Origin: SIG673 sp045660565
GTDB taxonomy: Bacteria; Bacillota; Clostridia; Oscillospirales; CAG-272
DNA: 19,433 nt
Assembly: GCA_045660565.1 (NCBI GenBank)
Contig: JAZRDX010000050.1
Span: forward strand, 1 to 19,433
Direction of reading: 5' to 3'
The translations under genes were made by a program, and so were the position numbers. Below are positions 8,297 through 15,853 of this stretch, piece by piece. Within the stretch, counting starts at the first letter, position 1, and the number at the start of each line of letters is the position of its first letter. The notes under the pieces were generated by a model. That model was not told the DNA's origin, searched no databases, and worked only from the letters and a program-made list of their open reading frames with translations.

Positions 8297-9238
8297 TTAT
8301 TTGTCGCTCTCTCCCATTATAAGCTTTAAAACAGCCTCGTACTCCGCGCGTCCGTGCATATAAGACGCGCCGTGCGGGGCTTTTTTTACTGTTAAAAGGA
8401 ACTTTTTACCCCTGTATAAGTTGTGGGTTATAAGCGTCATTCTATGTGGGACAAGCTTGTCGTTTTCACCGTGGATAAAGGCTATCGGAATGTCGGTGTG
8501 CTTCAGTGCCTCCAACGTGGAATATCCGTTAATATCGAAATCAGCGATTTGTCGGCAGAAAATACCGAAAAGCCAAACGAAAGGAGCGGGCGGCAGTCCG
8601 CTTTTGCGCATAACCTCGGTAAATATGCCGTGCGGAGAAATGAAACCGCAGTCAGCTATAATCCCCCTTACGTTTTTCGGATAACCGACGCCGATACCCA
8701 TAAGCGCGGTGGTGCAGCCCATTGAAATGCCGCCGACGTATATGGGAAGCCTGTCTCCGGTCATTTTATTAACAGTCTCCGTCCATAAAACGGCGTCGAA
8801 CCGCTCCTTTATGCCGTAGGTGATAAATTTTCCCTCGCTCTCTCCGTGAGCGCGCTGAATGGGGTAGAGAAGATTAAATCCGAGGTTGGAAAAATAGGGA
8901 AAAGACGCGGCAAAGTCCCACTTCGGTGTGGAATGAAAGCCGTGAAAGAGAATTACGGTGCCGCGTGCCTTTTCCGTAGGGAGATAGAGCGCGGAGAGAG
9001 TAAGCCCGTCGTAGGACGTCATTTTTACCGTTTCAAACGGCGCCGCCTCAAACATCTCTTTAGCCTTACTGCCTTTATTTTCGGGCAGAGAAAAGCCGGA
9101 TTTTTTAAGCAGATATTTTTCCTTTTTGTGCGCACCGTCCGTTCTTAAAACGGCGTAGCGGAAAAGGGAGACGGTGATGCTTATATACAGCAAAAGCAGA
9201 ACGGTTATTACACCGAAAATGACGGTCAGAGTTTTCAT
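8297..9238 (-). CDS. Membrane-anchored alpha/beta hydrolase
   Basis: This is a serine hydrolase of unknown substrate. An N-terminal hydrophobic helix (about residues 5-28, counted from an upstream ATG at 9244) anchors it, with the hydrolase domain after it. Visible pieces are the oxyanion HGF (101-103), the nucleophile elbow GISMG with S174, the acid D262 in HGENDKLVP and H291 in APHGASY, a complete triad in the right order. The fold resembles bacterial lysophospholipase-like or acylaminopeptidase-like proteins such as B. subtilis YqkD. I choose the ATG at 9238 because AAAGG then sits seven bases upstream; the ATG at 9244 would overlap it almost directly. It converges with the preceding dehydrogenase gene across 74 bases in which no clear terminator is seen, and it is separated from the next minus-strand gene by a terminator. 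Confidence 0.88.
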   Translation of the reverse strand: MKTLTVIFGVITVLLLLYISITVSLFRYAVLRTDGAHKKEKYLLKKSGFSLPENKGSKAKEMFEAAPFETVKMTSYDGLTLSALYLPTEKARGTVILFHGFHSTPKWDFAASFPYFSNLGFNLLYPIQRAHGESEGKFITYGIKERFDAVLWTETVNKMTGDRLPIYVGGISMGCTTALMGIGVGYPKNVRGIIADCGFISPHGIFTEVMRKSGLPPAPFVWLFGIFCRQIADFDINGYSTLEALKHTDIPIAFIHGENDKLVPHRMTLITHNLYRGKKFLLTVKKAPHGASYMHGRAEYEAVLKLIMGESDK

Positions 9239-9302
9239 ATACATACCTTTAAGCTTTAAGAGTGTTATATTAGTATGTATATCGCGCTGGGTTTTTAATC
9301 AA

Positions 9303-9339
9303 ATAAAGCAAAAAGGGGAGAACGCTCGGTTCTCCCCTT
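9303..9339 (-). terminator. Rho-independent terminator after the solute-binding protein gene
   Basis: An 11-base perfect stem, AAGGGGAGAAC (9313-9323) with GTTCTCCCCTT (9329-9339), encloses a five-base loop. On the minus strand it is followed by TTTTTGCTTTATTT. It lies just past the stop of the lipoprotein gene and separates it from the hydrolase gene. Confidence 0.93.
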
Positions 9340-9346
9340 GATTTAA

Positions 9347-10930
9347 TTAGTTTATACGGATAATGTTTTCAAGCTCGGCTGCAAGCGCGTTATAGATTCC
9401 GTTTCCGTTAGAAATCGAAGCGTAACTGGAAGCAAACGTGTTGTTGTCGCCCTTGATACTGTTACGGATAACATTATCTACGTCCTTAAGCTTAAGCGCT
9501 AATGCAATATCAAATATTCTGTTCTCGAATATAAGATCAAGCATTTCAACGGAGTCGTTATCACGAACCGCTTTTCTCTTAAGAACCGTTTCGTAGTAAG
9601 CGTATGTAAGAGAACCTTTTTCGCCGGTTGCATCATCGTATTCGGTGCTGGAATAGTAAGCAAGTGCCTCAAGGATGTAAGCTGCAAATTCAGCGTCCTT
9701 TGCCTTACCTACGTTAGGAATTACGTAACAGTCAGCACAGTTGTACTGAACGGTGTTACCGTAATCGGTAGTGGTGGATTCAAGCTTAGGCATAGGAAGT
9801 ATACCGAACTCGCTCTCCATCTCTCTGATAAGTCCTATCGTACCTACGTGGCAGATAAAGAAGAGCGAACGGTCAGCCATAAACATCGGACGGATGTATT
9901 CAGCATAAGCGTCAACGCCGCCACCCATAGTTGCGTTAACGTCTTCAGCCATAAGCATCCAGTCATCGCTTGCATTCTTACCGCCCATAAAGTTGAATAC
10001 TATGTCAACTGCGTTAAAGAGGGTGGTTGCATCCTCTTCTCTGATCTTGAAGGTATCGTTGTCGTCATACTTGGTTATGGTCTTGTTGCTGGAAACCATA
10101 AGCGCATCGGCAACAGCCCACTGAACGGTAACGCCGTATCTTCCGCTTCCGGTATAGCTCTTGTCGTATATCTTTAAGCTGGTATTTTCCTCTTCCTTTG
10201 TAGCTTGCTGAGCAAAGGACTTAAGAACATCGAGTGTCCAGCCGCCGGTATTTCCGTCGCCTTCCTTTACTTTATCATAAAGGAACTGAGGATCTTGTCC
10301 GGTCGCATCCTGGAAAACCTTCTTGTTGAAAAGAACTACCCAGGTTGCGTCGTCGTCAACGGTACATATATCACCGAGTCCGAAGTACGCACCTTCATAA
10401 AGAAGAAGTGAGTCGGTTATAGCGTCGTCCCACCAATCCTGAGAAAGGTCGATCCATCTCTCCTCGTTGAGGTCGAGAAGCATACCTGTAAGAGCAAGCT
10501 TAAGAGCCTGGTCAAGACGAAGTCTGAATACGCTGTAATCGTCGTTCATCTGCTGACAGTTCTTGTTTGCGGTAGCGTAAAGCTCGCCCTGCGGAACCTT
10601 ATCTCTTACAATAGAAACGCCGAAATACTTTTTAATTTTGGTATTTCTGTTTTCAACGGAAGCGGTGATAGCTTCGTCTCCGAGCGCTTCGTTGGGAACA
10701 AGGTCAACGATGTTGAACGCCTGGTTAGCCTGTCTGTCTTCGTGGCTGAGAACCCTGAATTTTTTTCCGCCGTATTCTTTTTGCGTGCCTTCAAAGGACG
10801 GAGGTAAATCTTCCTCGGCGTCTACCTTGCCGTCTTCATCATCACCGTCTTTTTTACATCCGGTAACGAACAGCGGCATGATTGCCATCGCAAAAACAAG
10901 CAGAAGGATGAGAAATCTTCTTTTGTTCAT
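9347..10930 (-). CDS. ABC-type extracellular solute-binding lipoprotein
   Basis: This is probably a surface lipoprotein that captures a sugar or oligosaccharide for an ABC importer (solute-binding family 1 fold). Residues 1-24 form a signal peptide (basic MNKRR, hydrophobic core) with lipobox VTGC, giving lipidated C25. A very acidic, flexible tether follows (KKDGDDEDGKVDAEEDLPPS). Mature features include WVVLFNKKVF and LDQALKLALTGMLLDLNEE, both typical of sugar-binding proteins, and the 527-residue length suits the larger members. AGGAG (10940-10944) supports the ATG. No permease or ATPase gene is adjacent, and a terminator closes the gene, so it is an orphan. It could serve a transporter elsewhere or act as a sensor. 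The ligand is unknown. The motif ATAAAATAAGTT lies 36 bases upstream of the start. Confidence 0.87.
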   Translation of the reverse strand: MNKRRFLILLLVFAMAIMPLFVTGCKKDGDDEDGKVDAEEDLPPSFEGTQKEYGGKKFRVLSHEDRQANQAFNIVDLVPNEALGDEAITASVENRNTKIKKYFGVSIVRDKVPQGELYATANKNCQQMNDDYSVFRLRLDQALKLALTGMLLDLNEERWIDLSQDWWDDAITDSLLLYEGAYFGLGDICTVDDDATWVVLFNKKVFQDATGQDPQFLYDKVKEGDGNTGGWTLDVLKSFAQQATKEEENTSLKIYDKSYTGSGRYGVTVQWAVADALMVSSNKTITKYDDNDTFKIREEDATTLFNAVDIVFNFMGGKNASDDWMLMAEDVNATMGGGVDAYAEYIRPMFMADRSLFFICHVGTIGLIREMESEFGILPMPKLESTTTDYGNTVQYNCADCYVIPNVGKAKDAEFAAYILEALAYYSSTEYDDATGEKGSLTYAYYETVLKRKAVRDNDSVEMLDLIFENRIFDIALALKLKDVDNVIRNSIKGDNNTFASSYASISNGNGIYNALAAELENIIRIN

Positions 10931-11179
10931 TGGATATTACTCCTTTTTATAATAAAATTTTTCTACAACTTATTTTATCACAAAAAAAGCCCGTCTTTGT
11001 TAATAAATTATAAAATTTACTGTACAACAACTTTTTTCGTATATATAGACCAAAAATCAGATGCGTTTTTTGTGCATAACGCTTTCGAATATTTAATCAA
11101 TATTGTCTTTTAACATTCGAGCCGTAAATCACATTTTCTACATTATTTAAAATCTAAAACTATAAAAACAGCTTTTTAA

Positions 11180-11971
11180 TTAAAACTCAAAGCCTACCGA
11201 TTCAAGATACGCCTTGCTCTTTTCAAGGCACTTAAACGCATCGGGCTCATCGTCAAAGGTCTTATCCTGCTCGATAAGTATATACTCGGTTCCAACGTTT
11301 TTAAGGGCATCGCCTATTGCGGGGAAATCAAGTATACCGTTTCCGCACCACGTAAAGCGCGGCTCTCCGTCTTCCTGTATGAACATATCCTTGAAATGAA
11401 CGCAAGGAAGTCTGCCCGCAAGACGGTTTATTTCGGAAACCACGTCATATTTTCCGTGCTTTACCCAGTATGTATCAAGCGTAAATCCCATTTCATCGGG
11501 TGCAAAGACATCGGAAAGATATTCCATCATTACTTTACCGTTTTTCGCCTTATATAAATACTCGGGCGAATGATTGTGATACATAAAGTAACAGCCTGCG
11601 TTTTTGATTTTTTCAGCCATGGGCTTTGCTCTCGTAACGAACTCCTCGCAAATATCGGGAAGCTTTTCCGTCTCCTTTGTCCAAAGGTTAGGCATTCCTC
11701 CGACTCCAATATATTTACAGTCAAACTTTTTATGCTCGGCTATTATTCTATCGGTATCCTCCGCAAGCTTATCGAAGTTAACGTGTGTTAAAACGCCCTT
11801 AAGTCCGTTCTTCTTAAGCTCTGCGTCAAGCCACTCTCCCTCGTAGTCGCAGGTACCCGAAATCTGTACGACGGTGTAACCCATATCGGCGACTTTTTTA
11901 AGAGTTTCGGAAAAAGAATTTAAATCCTTACAGTATTTACTGACGGTATAAAGCTGTGCTCCGACTTTCAT
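11180..11971 (-). CDS. Sugar phosphate isomerase/epimerase-like TIM-barrel protein
   Basis: This belongs to the xylose-isomerase-like TIM-barrel (AP_endonuc_2) superfamily, whose members isomerise or epimerise sugars, inositols or their oxidised forms using a divalent metal. The 263 residues start VGAQLYTV and show FMYHNHSPEY with H132 and H134, a metal or substrate Asp in FTLDTYWV (D166), VHFKDM with H192, K194 and D195, and a terminal IEQD with E234. The usual length is 250-290. AAAGGAG just upstream and a perfect promoter support the ATG. It is not followed by another gene on the same strand for about 250 bases, so it is probably monocistronic. Ordinary candidates include inosose dehydratase-like or hydroxypyruvate isomerase-like enzymes; sequence alone does not decide. 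Confidence 0.87.
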   Translation of the reverse strand: MKVGAQLYTVSKYCKDLNSFSETLKKVADMGYTVVQISGTCDYEGEWLDAELKKNGLKGVLTHVNFDKLAEDTDRIIAEHKKFDCKYIGVGGMPNLWTKETEKLPDICEEFVTRAKPMAEKIKNAGCYFMYHNHSPEYLYKAKNGKVMMEYLSDVFAPDEMGFTLDTYWVKHGKYDVVSEINRLAGRLPCVHFKDMFIQEDGEPRFTWCGNGILDFPAIGDALKNVGTEYILIEQDKTFDDEPDAFKCLEKSKAYLESVGFEF

Positions 11972-12015
11972 TTTAAATCTCTCCTTTAAATATTTAAATA
12001 TTTTTTCCTTTAATA

Positions 12016-12044
12016 ATTATATCACTTAGCAGTGGCTTTGTCAA
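12016..12044 (-). promoter_or_regulatory. Perfect consensus sigma-A promoter of the isomerase-like gene
   Basis: Minus strand TTGACA (12039-12044), exactly 17 bases, then TATAAT (12016-12021). Both boxes match consensus fully. The start would be near 12009, giving a leader of about 38 bases. No obvious operator overlaps it, so high constitutive expression is likely. Confidence 0.9.
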
Positions 12045-12140
12045 GCAATTTATAAAAATAGATGCATAAAGCGAGCAAAACGGCACATAATTGTATTCAG
12101 GGGAAATCCCTTATTTCATTCATTAAGGAGAATAAAAGCT

Positions 12141-12341
12141 ATGGAATACAAAAACGGATGTTGCGGCACAGATAGCTGCGATATAGCAAACAAATCAATA
12201 GGTTGCACCGTTACACAGTGCGCTCATCACTGCAAAAACGAAAACTACTGCTCTCTTTCAAGAATCGAGGTTGTTACCCACGAGGGTAATCCTACCGAGT
12301 CGCAGTGCACCGACTGCGCTTCCTTTGCGCCCAAGGCGTAA
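12141..12341 (+). CDS. Small cysteine-rich DUF1540 protein
   Basis: The 66 residues carry nine cysteines: C7, C8, C13, C22, C27, C31, C37, C56 and C59. The core IGCTVTQCAHHCKNENYCSL, then RIEV and a late QCTDCASF, matches the DUF1540 pattern found in many Clostridia, in which conserved cysteines and a histidine pair suggest metal binding. The function of the family is not known. AAGGAG at 12124-12129 supports the ATG, with a spacing of eleven bases. The gene is divergent from the isomerase-like gene and convergent with the microcompartment locus, so it is probably its own unit. A weak AGGG/CCCT hairpin sits in its leader near 12099-12111. Confidence 0.85.
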   Translation: MEYKNGCCGTDSCDIANKSIGCTVTQCAHHCKNENYCSLSRIEVVTHEGNPTESQCTDCASFAPKA

Positions 12342-12389
12342 AATTTAAATACGCCGCCGGATAATATTCTCCGGTGCAGCTATAAAACG

Positions 12390-12417
12390 AATAGCCGACG
12401 TTTTTTCGTCGGCTATT
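12390..12417. terminator. Bidirectional terminator at the end of the microcompartment operon
   Basis: AATAGCCGACG (12390-12400), a loop of six T, and CGTCGGCTATT (12407-12417) form an 11-base perfect stem between convergent genes. Tails are only moderately T-rich on both strands (TTTCTGTTTA on plus, TTCGTTTTAT on minus). A smaller stem, GCCGGA/TCCGGT, lies just to the left near 12355-12374. Confidence 0.85.
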
Positions 12418-12425
12418 TCTGTTTA

Positions 12426-13082
12426 TTACGCTCTCTTTATGATTTTAACCTTATCACCGTTAGCTACGCCCGCCGCATTCGCGTCGTCGGTATCAATGTG
12501 CATTTCAAGTCTGAAATCCTTATGAACTCTTATCTGTACGTCGTAGAAAAGACTTCTGCGGATTCCGCCCATTTCAACGTCAACGTATTCACCGTCGGTT
12601 ACGCCAAAGCTTTCGCCTTCTTCAAGGCTCATATGTATATGTCGGTTAGCAATTATGCAGCCCTCGTTTAAGGTTACGATTCCTTTAGGACCTATAATCG
12701 TTATCGGTGCAGAGCCGGTAAGCGCACCGGATTCTCTTACCGGGGGCTTTACCTTAAGCACAAAGCTGTCGGTTCTGGATATTTCCACCTGAGACTGTTT
12801 TCTTTCGGGGCCGAGAACACGCACACCCTCAATAGGTCTCATCGAAGGACCTACAATAGTAAGCTGCTCCTTGCAGGCAAACTGTCCCGGCTGGGAAAGG
12901 TCCTTTATTTTTGTAAGCTGGTAGCCCTTACCGAAAAGAACCTCGACGTGCTCCTTTGTAAGATGGATATGTCTGTTGGATATTCCTACCGGAACGTCTC
13001 CCTCGGTCTCTCCCTTAGCTCCGCTTACCTTCTCTATAACCTTTTCAACAAGGCTTTTTATTTCCTGTTCACTGTATTTCAT
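12426..13082 (-). CDS. pduL: Phosphotransacylase PduL with N-terminal encapsulation peptide
   Basis: PduL converts acyl-CoA and phosphate to acyl-phosphate and recycles CoA inside a microcompartment; it is unrelated to the Pta fold and uses two zinc ions. The 218 residues hold two matching halves: GISNRHIHLT with H38 and H40, then GPERKQSQVE (91-100), and ANRHIHMSLEE with H148 and H150, then LEMHIDTDDAN with H195. These are the known zinc-site motifs of the family. Residues 4-20 (SEQEIKSLVEKVIEKVS) form a short amphipathic helix joined by a glycine/acid linker, the expected form of an encapsulation peptide. GGAG upstream supports the ATG. It is the last gene of the operon, 42 bases after the aldehyde dehydrogenase. 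Propanoyl and acetyl substrates cannot be told apart from sequence. Confidence 0.95.
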   Translation of the reverse strand: MKYSEQEIKSLVEKVIEKVSGAKGETEGDVPVGISNRHIHLTKEHVEVLFGKGYQLTKIKDLSQPGQFACKEQLTIVGPSMRPIEGVRVLGPERKQSQVEISRTDSFVLKVKPPVRESGALTGSAPITIIGPKGIVTLNEGCIIANRHIHMSLEEGESFGVTDGEYVDVEMGGIRRSLFYDVQIRVHKDFRLEMHIDTDDANAAGVANGDKVKIIKRA

Positions 13083-13124
13083 CGTTTTCTCCGAGTTATG
13101 TTATTTTTTAGCTTTAATTTTTGC

Positions 13125-14567
13125 TTATATAATTCTGAAGCTGTCAGCCATTACGCAGCGGCGCTGTCTGGTAAAGCTCTTTGCGGAGGTTATTCCCTCT
13201 CCGGTCGGTCCTGCGATGGTAAAGGTAGTGTGTCCCTCTCCGCCAAAGCCTATACCTGCGTATGAGGGTGCGTTCTTTACGAATATCGTCGTTTCAACCG
13301 CTCTTGCAAACGCGGAGAGACGGTCGATATTTTTAGAGTGCATATGAGCCGTGTGTCTGTTTCCGTGCTCCGCCTTTACAGCGAGGTCGATAGCCTCTTC
13401 TATGTTACTTACTCTTACTATCGGGAGTATCGGCATCATAAGCTCATGCTGAACGAAATCGTGCGAAAAGTCAGTTTCACATATTATGCAGCGTACGTCC
13501 TTACCAACATTAATACCGATTTTAGCAAGTATAACGTCAGCGTCGCGTCCGACACAGTCGCGGCTTACTACCTTCGAAACCTTACCGTTTTTGCCTGTCT
13601 TTTCGTTAAGTACTACGGGGATAAGCTTATCCGCCTGCTCCTTAGTGATAAGATACGCGCCGTTCTTCTGCATCTCCGCGATAAGCTCGTCGGCTATGCT
13701 GTCAAACGCGAAAACCTCTTTTTCCGCGATGCAGGGGAGGTTATTATCAAAGGTACAGCCGTCTATTATGTCCTTACCCGCTTTCTTTATATCGGCGGTA
13801 TCGTCAACTATAACGGGGGGATTTCCCGCGCCCGCTCCGATAGCCTTTTTACCGGACGAAAGAACCGCTTTAACAACGCCGGGTCCTCCCGTACATACGA
13901 GAAGTCTTATCTTCGGGCTTGACTGCATTATAGCCGCGGATTCAAGCGTGGGCTTAACCATAGAGCATACGAGAACCTCGGGGCCTCCCGCTACCGCGCA
14001 AGCTCTGTTTACAAGGTCAACGGCGTAGTTAGAGGTTGCTATTGCGTTCGGGTGGGGGTTAAATACAACTCCGTTACCCGCCGCTATCATACCCATAGAG
14101 TTACATATAACCGTTTCGGAGGGGTTAGTACTCGGAGTTATAGCTCCTACTACACCGAAGGGAGCCATTTCGATAAGAGTAAGTCCGTTATCTCCCGTCT
14201 TGGCGTTAGATACTATATCCTCGGTTCCGGGCGTCTTATCGGCTACGAGAAGGTGCTTAAGTCTCTTATGCTCAACCTTACCCATTCCGGTCTCGCTGAC
14301 ACCGATCTCAGCCATTATGTGAGCTTCCTCGCGGGTAAGCTTTCTAATCTCGGTTATAATCTTTTCTCTCTGCTCAACGGTCATATTTCTTATAGCCTTA
14401 TAGCCCTTTTCCGCCGCGTCGATAGCGTCGTTCATATCGGCATATATACCGATAAGCTTTCTGCCGTTATATTCCGTTGACGAATAGCTGTTTTCGCTTC
14501 CGTTCGAAACGCCCTTAATTACGTTTTCAACTATTTTTCTGATTTCTGCTTCGGTTATCGTTGCCAT
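13125..14567 (-). CDS. pduP: CoA-acylating aldehyde dehydrogenase (PduP/EutE type) with encapsulation peptide
   Basis: This enzyme oxidises an aldehyde to acyl-CoA with NAD inside the microcompartment. Counted from the ATG at 14567 it has 480 residues. The catalytic cysteine is C279 in TFDNNLPCIAEKEVF, a signature of the PduP/EutE group, and ITPSTNPSET, FNPHPNA and TGGPGVVKAV are the usual cofactor-side motifs. Residues 3-20 (TITEAEIRKIVENVIKGV) form an amphipathic helix, followed by a Ser/Asn-rich linker (21-34), typical of encapsulation peptides. An in-frame TTG lies 21 bases further upstream (14588), but the ATG places the helix at the very N-terminus as in relatives. The SD (AAAGG) is 13 bases away, slightly long. 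It lies between ackA and pduL, so aldehyde, acyl-CoA, acyl-phosphate and ATP steps are adjacent. Acetaldehyde, propanal and others remain possible. Confidence 0.95.
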   Translation of the reverse strand: MATITEAEIRKIVENVIKGVSNGSENSYSSTEYNGRKLIGIYADMNDAIDAAEKGYKAIRNMTVEQREKIITEIRKLTREEAHIMAEIGVSETGMGKVEHKRLKHLLVADKTPGTEDIVSNAKTGDNGLTLIEMAPFGVVGAITPSTNPSETVICNSMGMIAAGNGVVFNPHPNAIATSNYAVDLVNRACAVAGGPEVLVCSMVKPTLESAAIMQSSPKIRLLVCTGGPGVVKAVLSSGKKAIGAGAGNPPVIVDDTADIKKAGKDIIDGCTFDNNLPCIAEKEVFAFDSIADELIAEMQKNGAYLITKEQADKLIPVVLNEKTGKNGKVSKVVSRDCVGRDADVILAKIGINVGKDVRCIICETDFSHDFVQHELMMPILPIVRVSNIEEAIDLAVKAEHGNRHTAHMHSKNIDRLSAFARAVETTIFVKNAPSYAGIGFGGEGHTTFTIAGPTGEGITSAKSFTRQRRCVMADSFRII

Positions 14568-14615
14568 TTTTACTTGCCAACCTTTCAATCTGTTTTTTAC
14601 TGTCGGTTTATTTTC

Positions 14616-15812
14616 TTATTTGGAAAGTCTCTCGGTATCAAGCGCTATCATATACTCCTCGTCGGTGGGGATAATGTATACCTTTACCTTAGAATCCTTT
14701 GCGCTTATTTCAAACGGAACACCTCTTTCGAAGTTTGCATTTCTTTCCTTGTCGATTTCAATACCGAAGAAGGACATATTTCCGCATACTTCTTCTCTGA
14801 TATTATGCTGGTTTTCGCCGATTCCCGCGGTAAATACAAGCGCGTCAAGTCCGTTCATCTCAGCCGCGTAGGAGCCGATATACTTTTTAATACCGTTAAT
14901 CAGTATCTTCATCGCGAGAATCGCTCTCGGATTACCCTCGTTTGCCGCCACGGTAACGTTACGGCAGTCGTTGGATATTCCGGAAACTCCGAGAAGTCCG
15001 CTCTTTTTATTTAAAATGTCCTCTGCTTCCTGCGCCGTGTATCCTTTTGTTTTCATAAGGTAGGTTACAACCGTGGGATCAATTGTACCAGAACGGGTCC
15101 CCATCGCTATACCCTCCTGAGGAGTAAAGCCCATAGAGGTATCTATCGCTTTTCCGTTCTGAACCGCGGTTATCGAGGAACCGTTTCCGAGATGGCAGGT
15201 TATTATCTTAAGCTCCTCTATCGGCTTACCTATAACCTCGGCAAGCTTGTGGCTTACGTATCTATGGGAGGTTCCGTGGAAGCCGTAGCGGCGGATTTTA
15301 TCATTTTCATAGAACTCGTACGGAATGGGATAAACGTATCTGAAGTCCTCAATATCGGAATAGAACGAGGTATCAAAAACCGCTACCTGCGGAACGTTCG
15401 GCATAAGCTCGGTACAAGCCTTTATACCCGAGATTGCCGGAGGTCCGTGGAGAGGATTTATCGGAACGAGGGTTTCAAGATATTTGATAACGCTCTCGGT
15501 TACTCTCGTAGACTCCTTACATTTTTCGCCGCCATGAGCAACTCTGTGTCCGACTGCTTCTATTTCATCAATGGATTTTACAACGCCGTGTTCTTCCGAA
15601 ACGAGAAGGTCAAGGACTATCTTAAGGGCGGTTCCGTGGTTCGGAAGGTCGGTTTCCGTGTAATAAGGCTCTGCGCCCGGTTTTTTATAGGTAACGCTTC
15701 CTCCCGCGCCTATTCTCTCGCAGTTTCCCTTTGCGAGAACGTCTCCGCTCTCCATATTGAAAAGCTGGTATTTTAAAGATGAGCTTCCCGCGTTCAGTAC
15801 AAGTATTTTCAT
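14616..15812 (-). CDS. ackA: Acetate/propionate kinase
   Basis: Acetate kinase moves the phosphate of acyl-phosphate to ADP, yielding acetate or propionate and ATP, the energy-saving end of the pathway. The 398 residues match the family length. Signatures are NAGSSSLKYQ (N7-Q16), R90 in GHRVAHGG, FDTSF with D147, YGFHGTSHRYV with H179 and H183, CHLGNGSS, MGTRSGTIDP with R240, and FTAGIGENQHNIRE. The equivalent residues N, R, D, H and R are the known active-site set. GGAG eight bases upstream supports the ATG. It lies in the middle of the microcompartment operon, 48 bases before the dehydrogenase and 41 after the regulator. It shows no N-terminal targeting helix, so it most likely works in the cytosol on product leaving the shell. 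Confidence 0.96.
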   Translation of the reverse strand: MKILVLNAGSSSLKYQLFNMESGDVLAKGNCERIGAGGSVTYKKPGAEPYYTETDLPNHGTALKIVLDLLVSEEHGVVKSIDEIEAVGHRVAHGGEKCKESTRVTESVIKYLETLVPINPLHGPPAISGIKACTELMPNVPQVAVFDTSFYSDIEDFRYVYPIPYEFYENDKIRRYGFHGTSHRYVSHKLAEVIGKPIEELKIITCHLGNGSSITAVQNGKAIDTSMGFTPQEGIAMGTRSGTIDPTVVTYLMKTKGYTAQEAEDILNKKSGLLGVSGISNDCRNVTVAANEGNPRAILAMKILINGIKKYIGSYAAEMNGLDALVFTAGIGENQHNIREEVCGNMSFFGIEIDKERNANFERGVPFEISAKDSKVKVYIIPTDEEYMIALDTERLSK

Positions 15813-15853
15813 AAATCAATCTCCAATCAAAAGGGTTTCCCCGTATTTTGTTT

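Noticed and set aside
10975..11000. Terminator-like GGGC followed by T-run on the minus strand before the lipoprotein gene
   Set aside because: The matching arm gives only an AAAG/CTTT stem, too short for a terminator.
11074..11087. Possible catabolite (CcpA) site upstream of the solute-binding protein gene
   Set aside because: Only about 11 of 14 positions fit the consensus and the symmetric end is wrong; too weak to list.
11085..11120. TCGAAT/ATTCGA inverted repeat in the 249-base gap between the lipoprotein and isomerase-like genes
   Set aside because: Six-base arms 24 bases apart in AT-rich DNA and far from either start; likely chance. Nothing else convincing was seen in that gap except the 12-base motif.
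13338..13922. Long plus-strand ORFs opposite the BMC genes (also 15192-15776, 17282-17776)
   Set aside because: They lie entirely opposite genes with clear family motifs and carry no recognisable domain; they are antisense shadows from codon bias.
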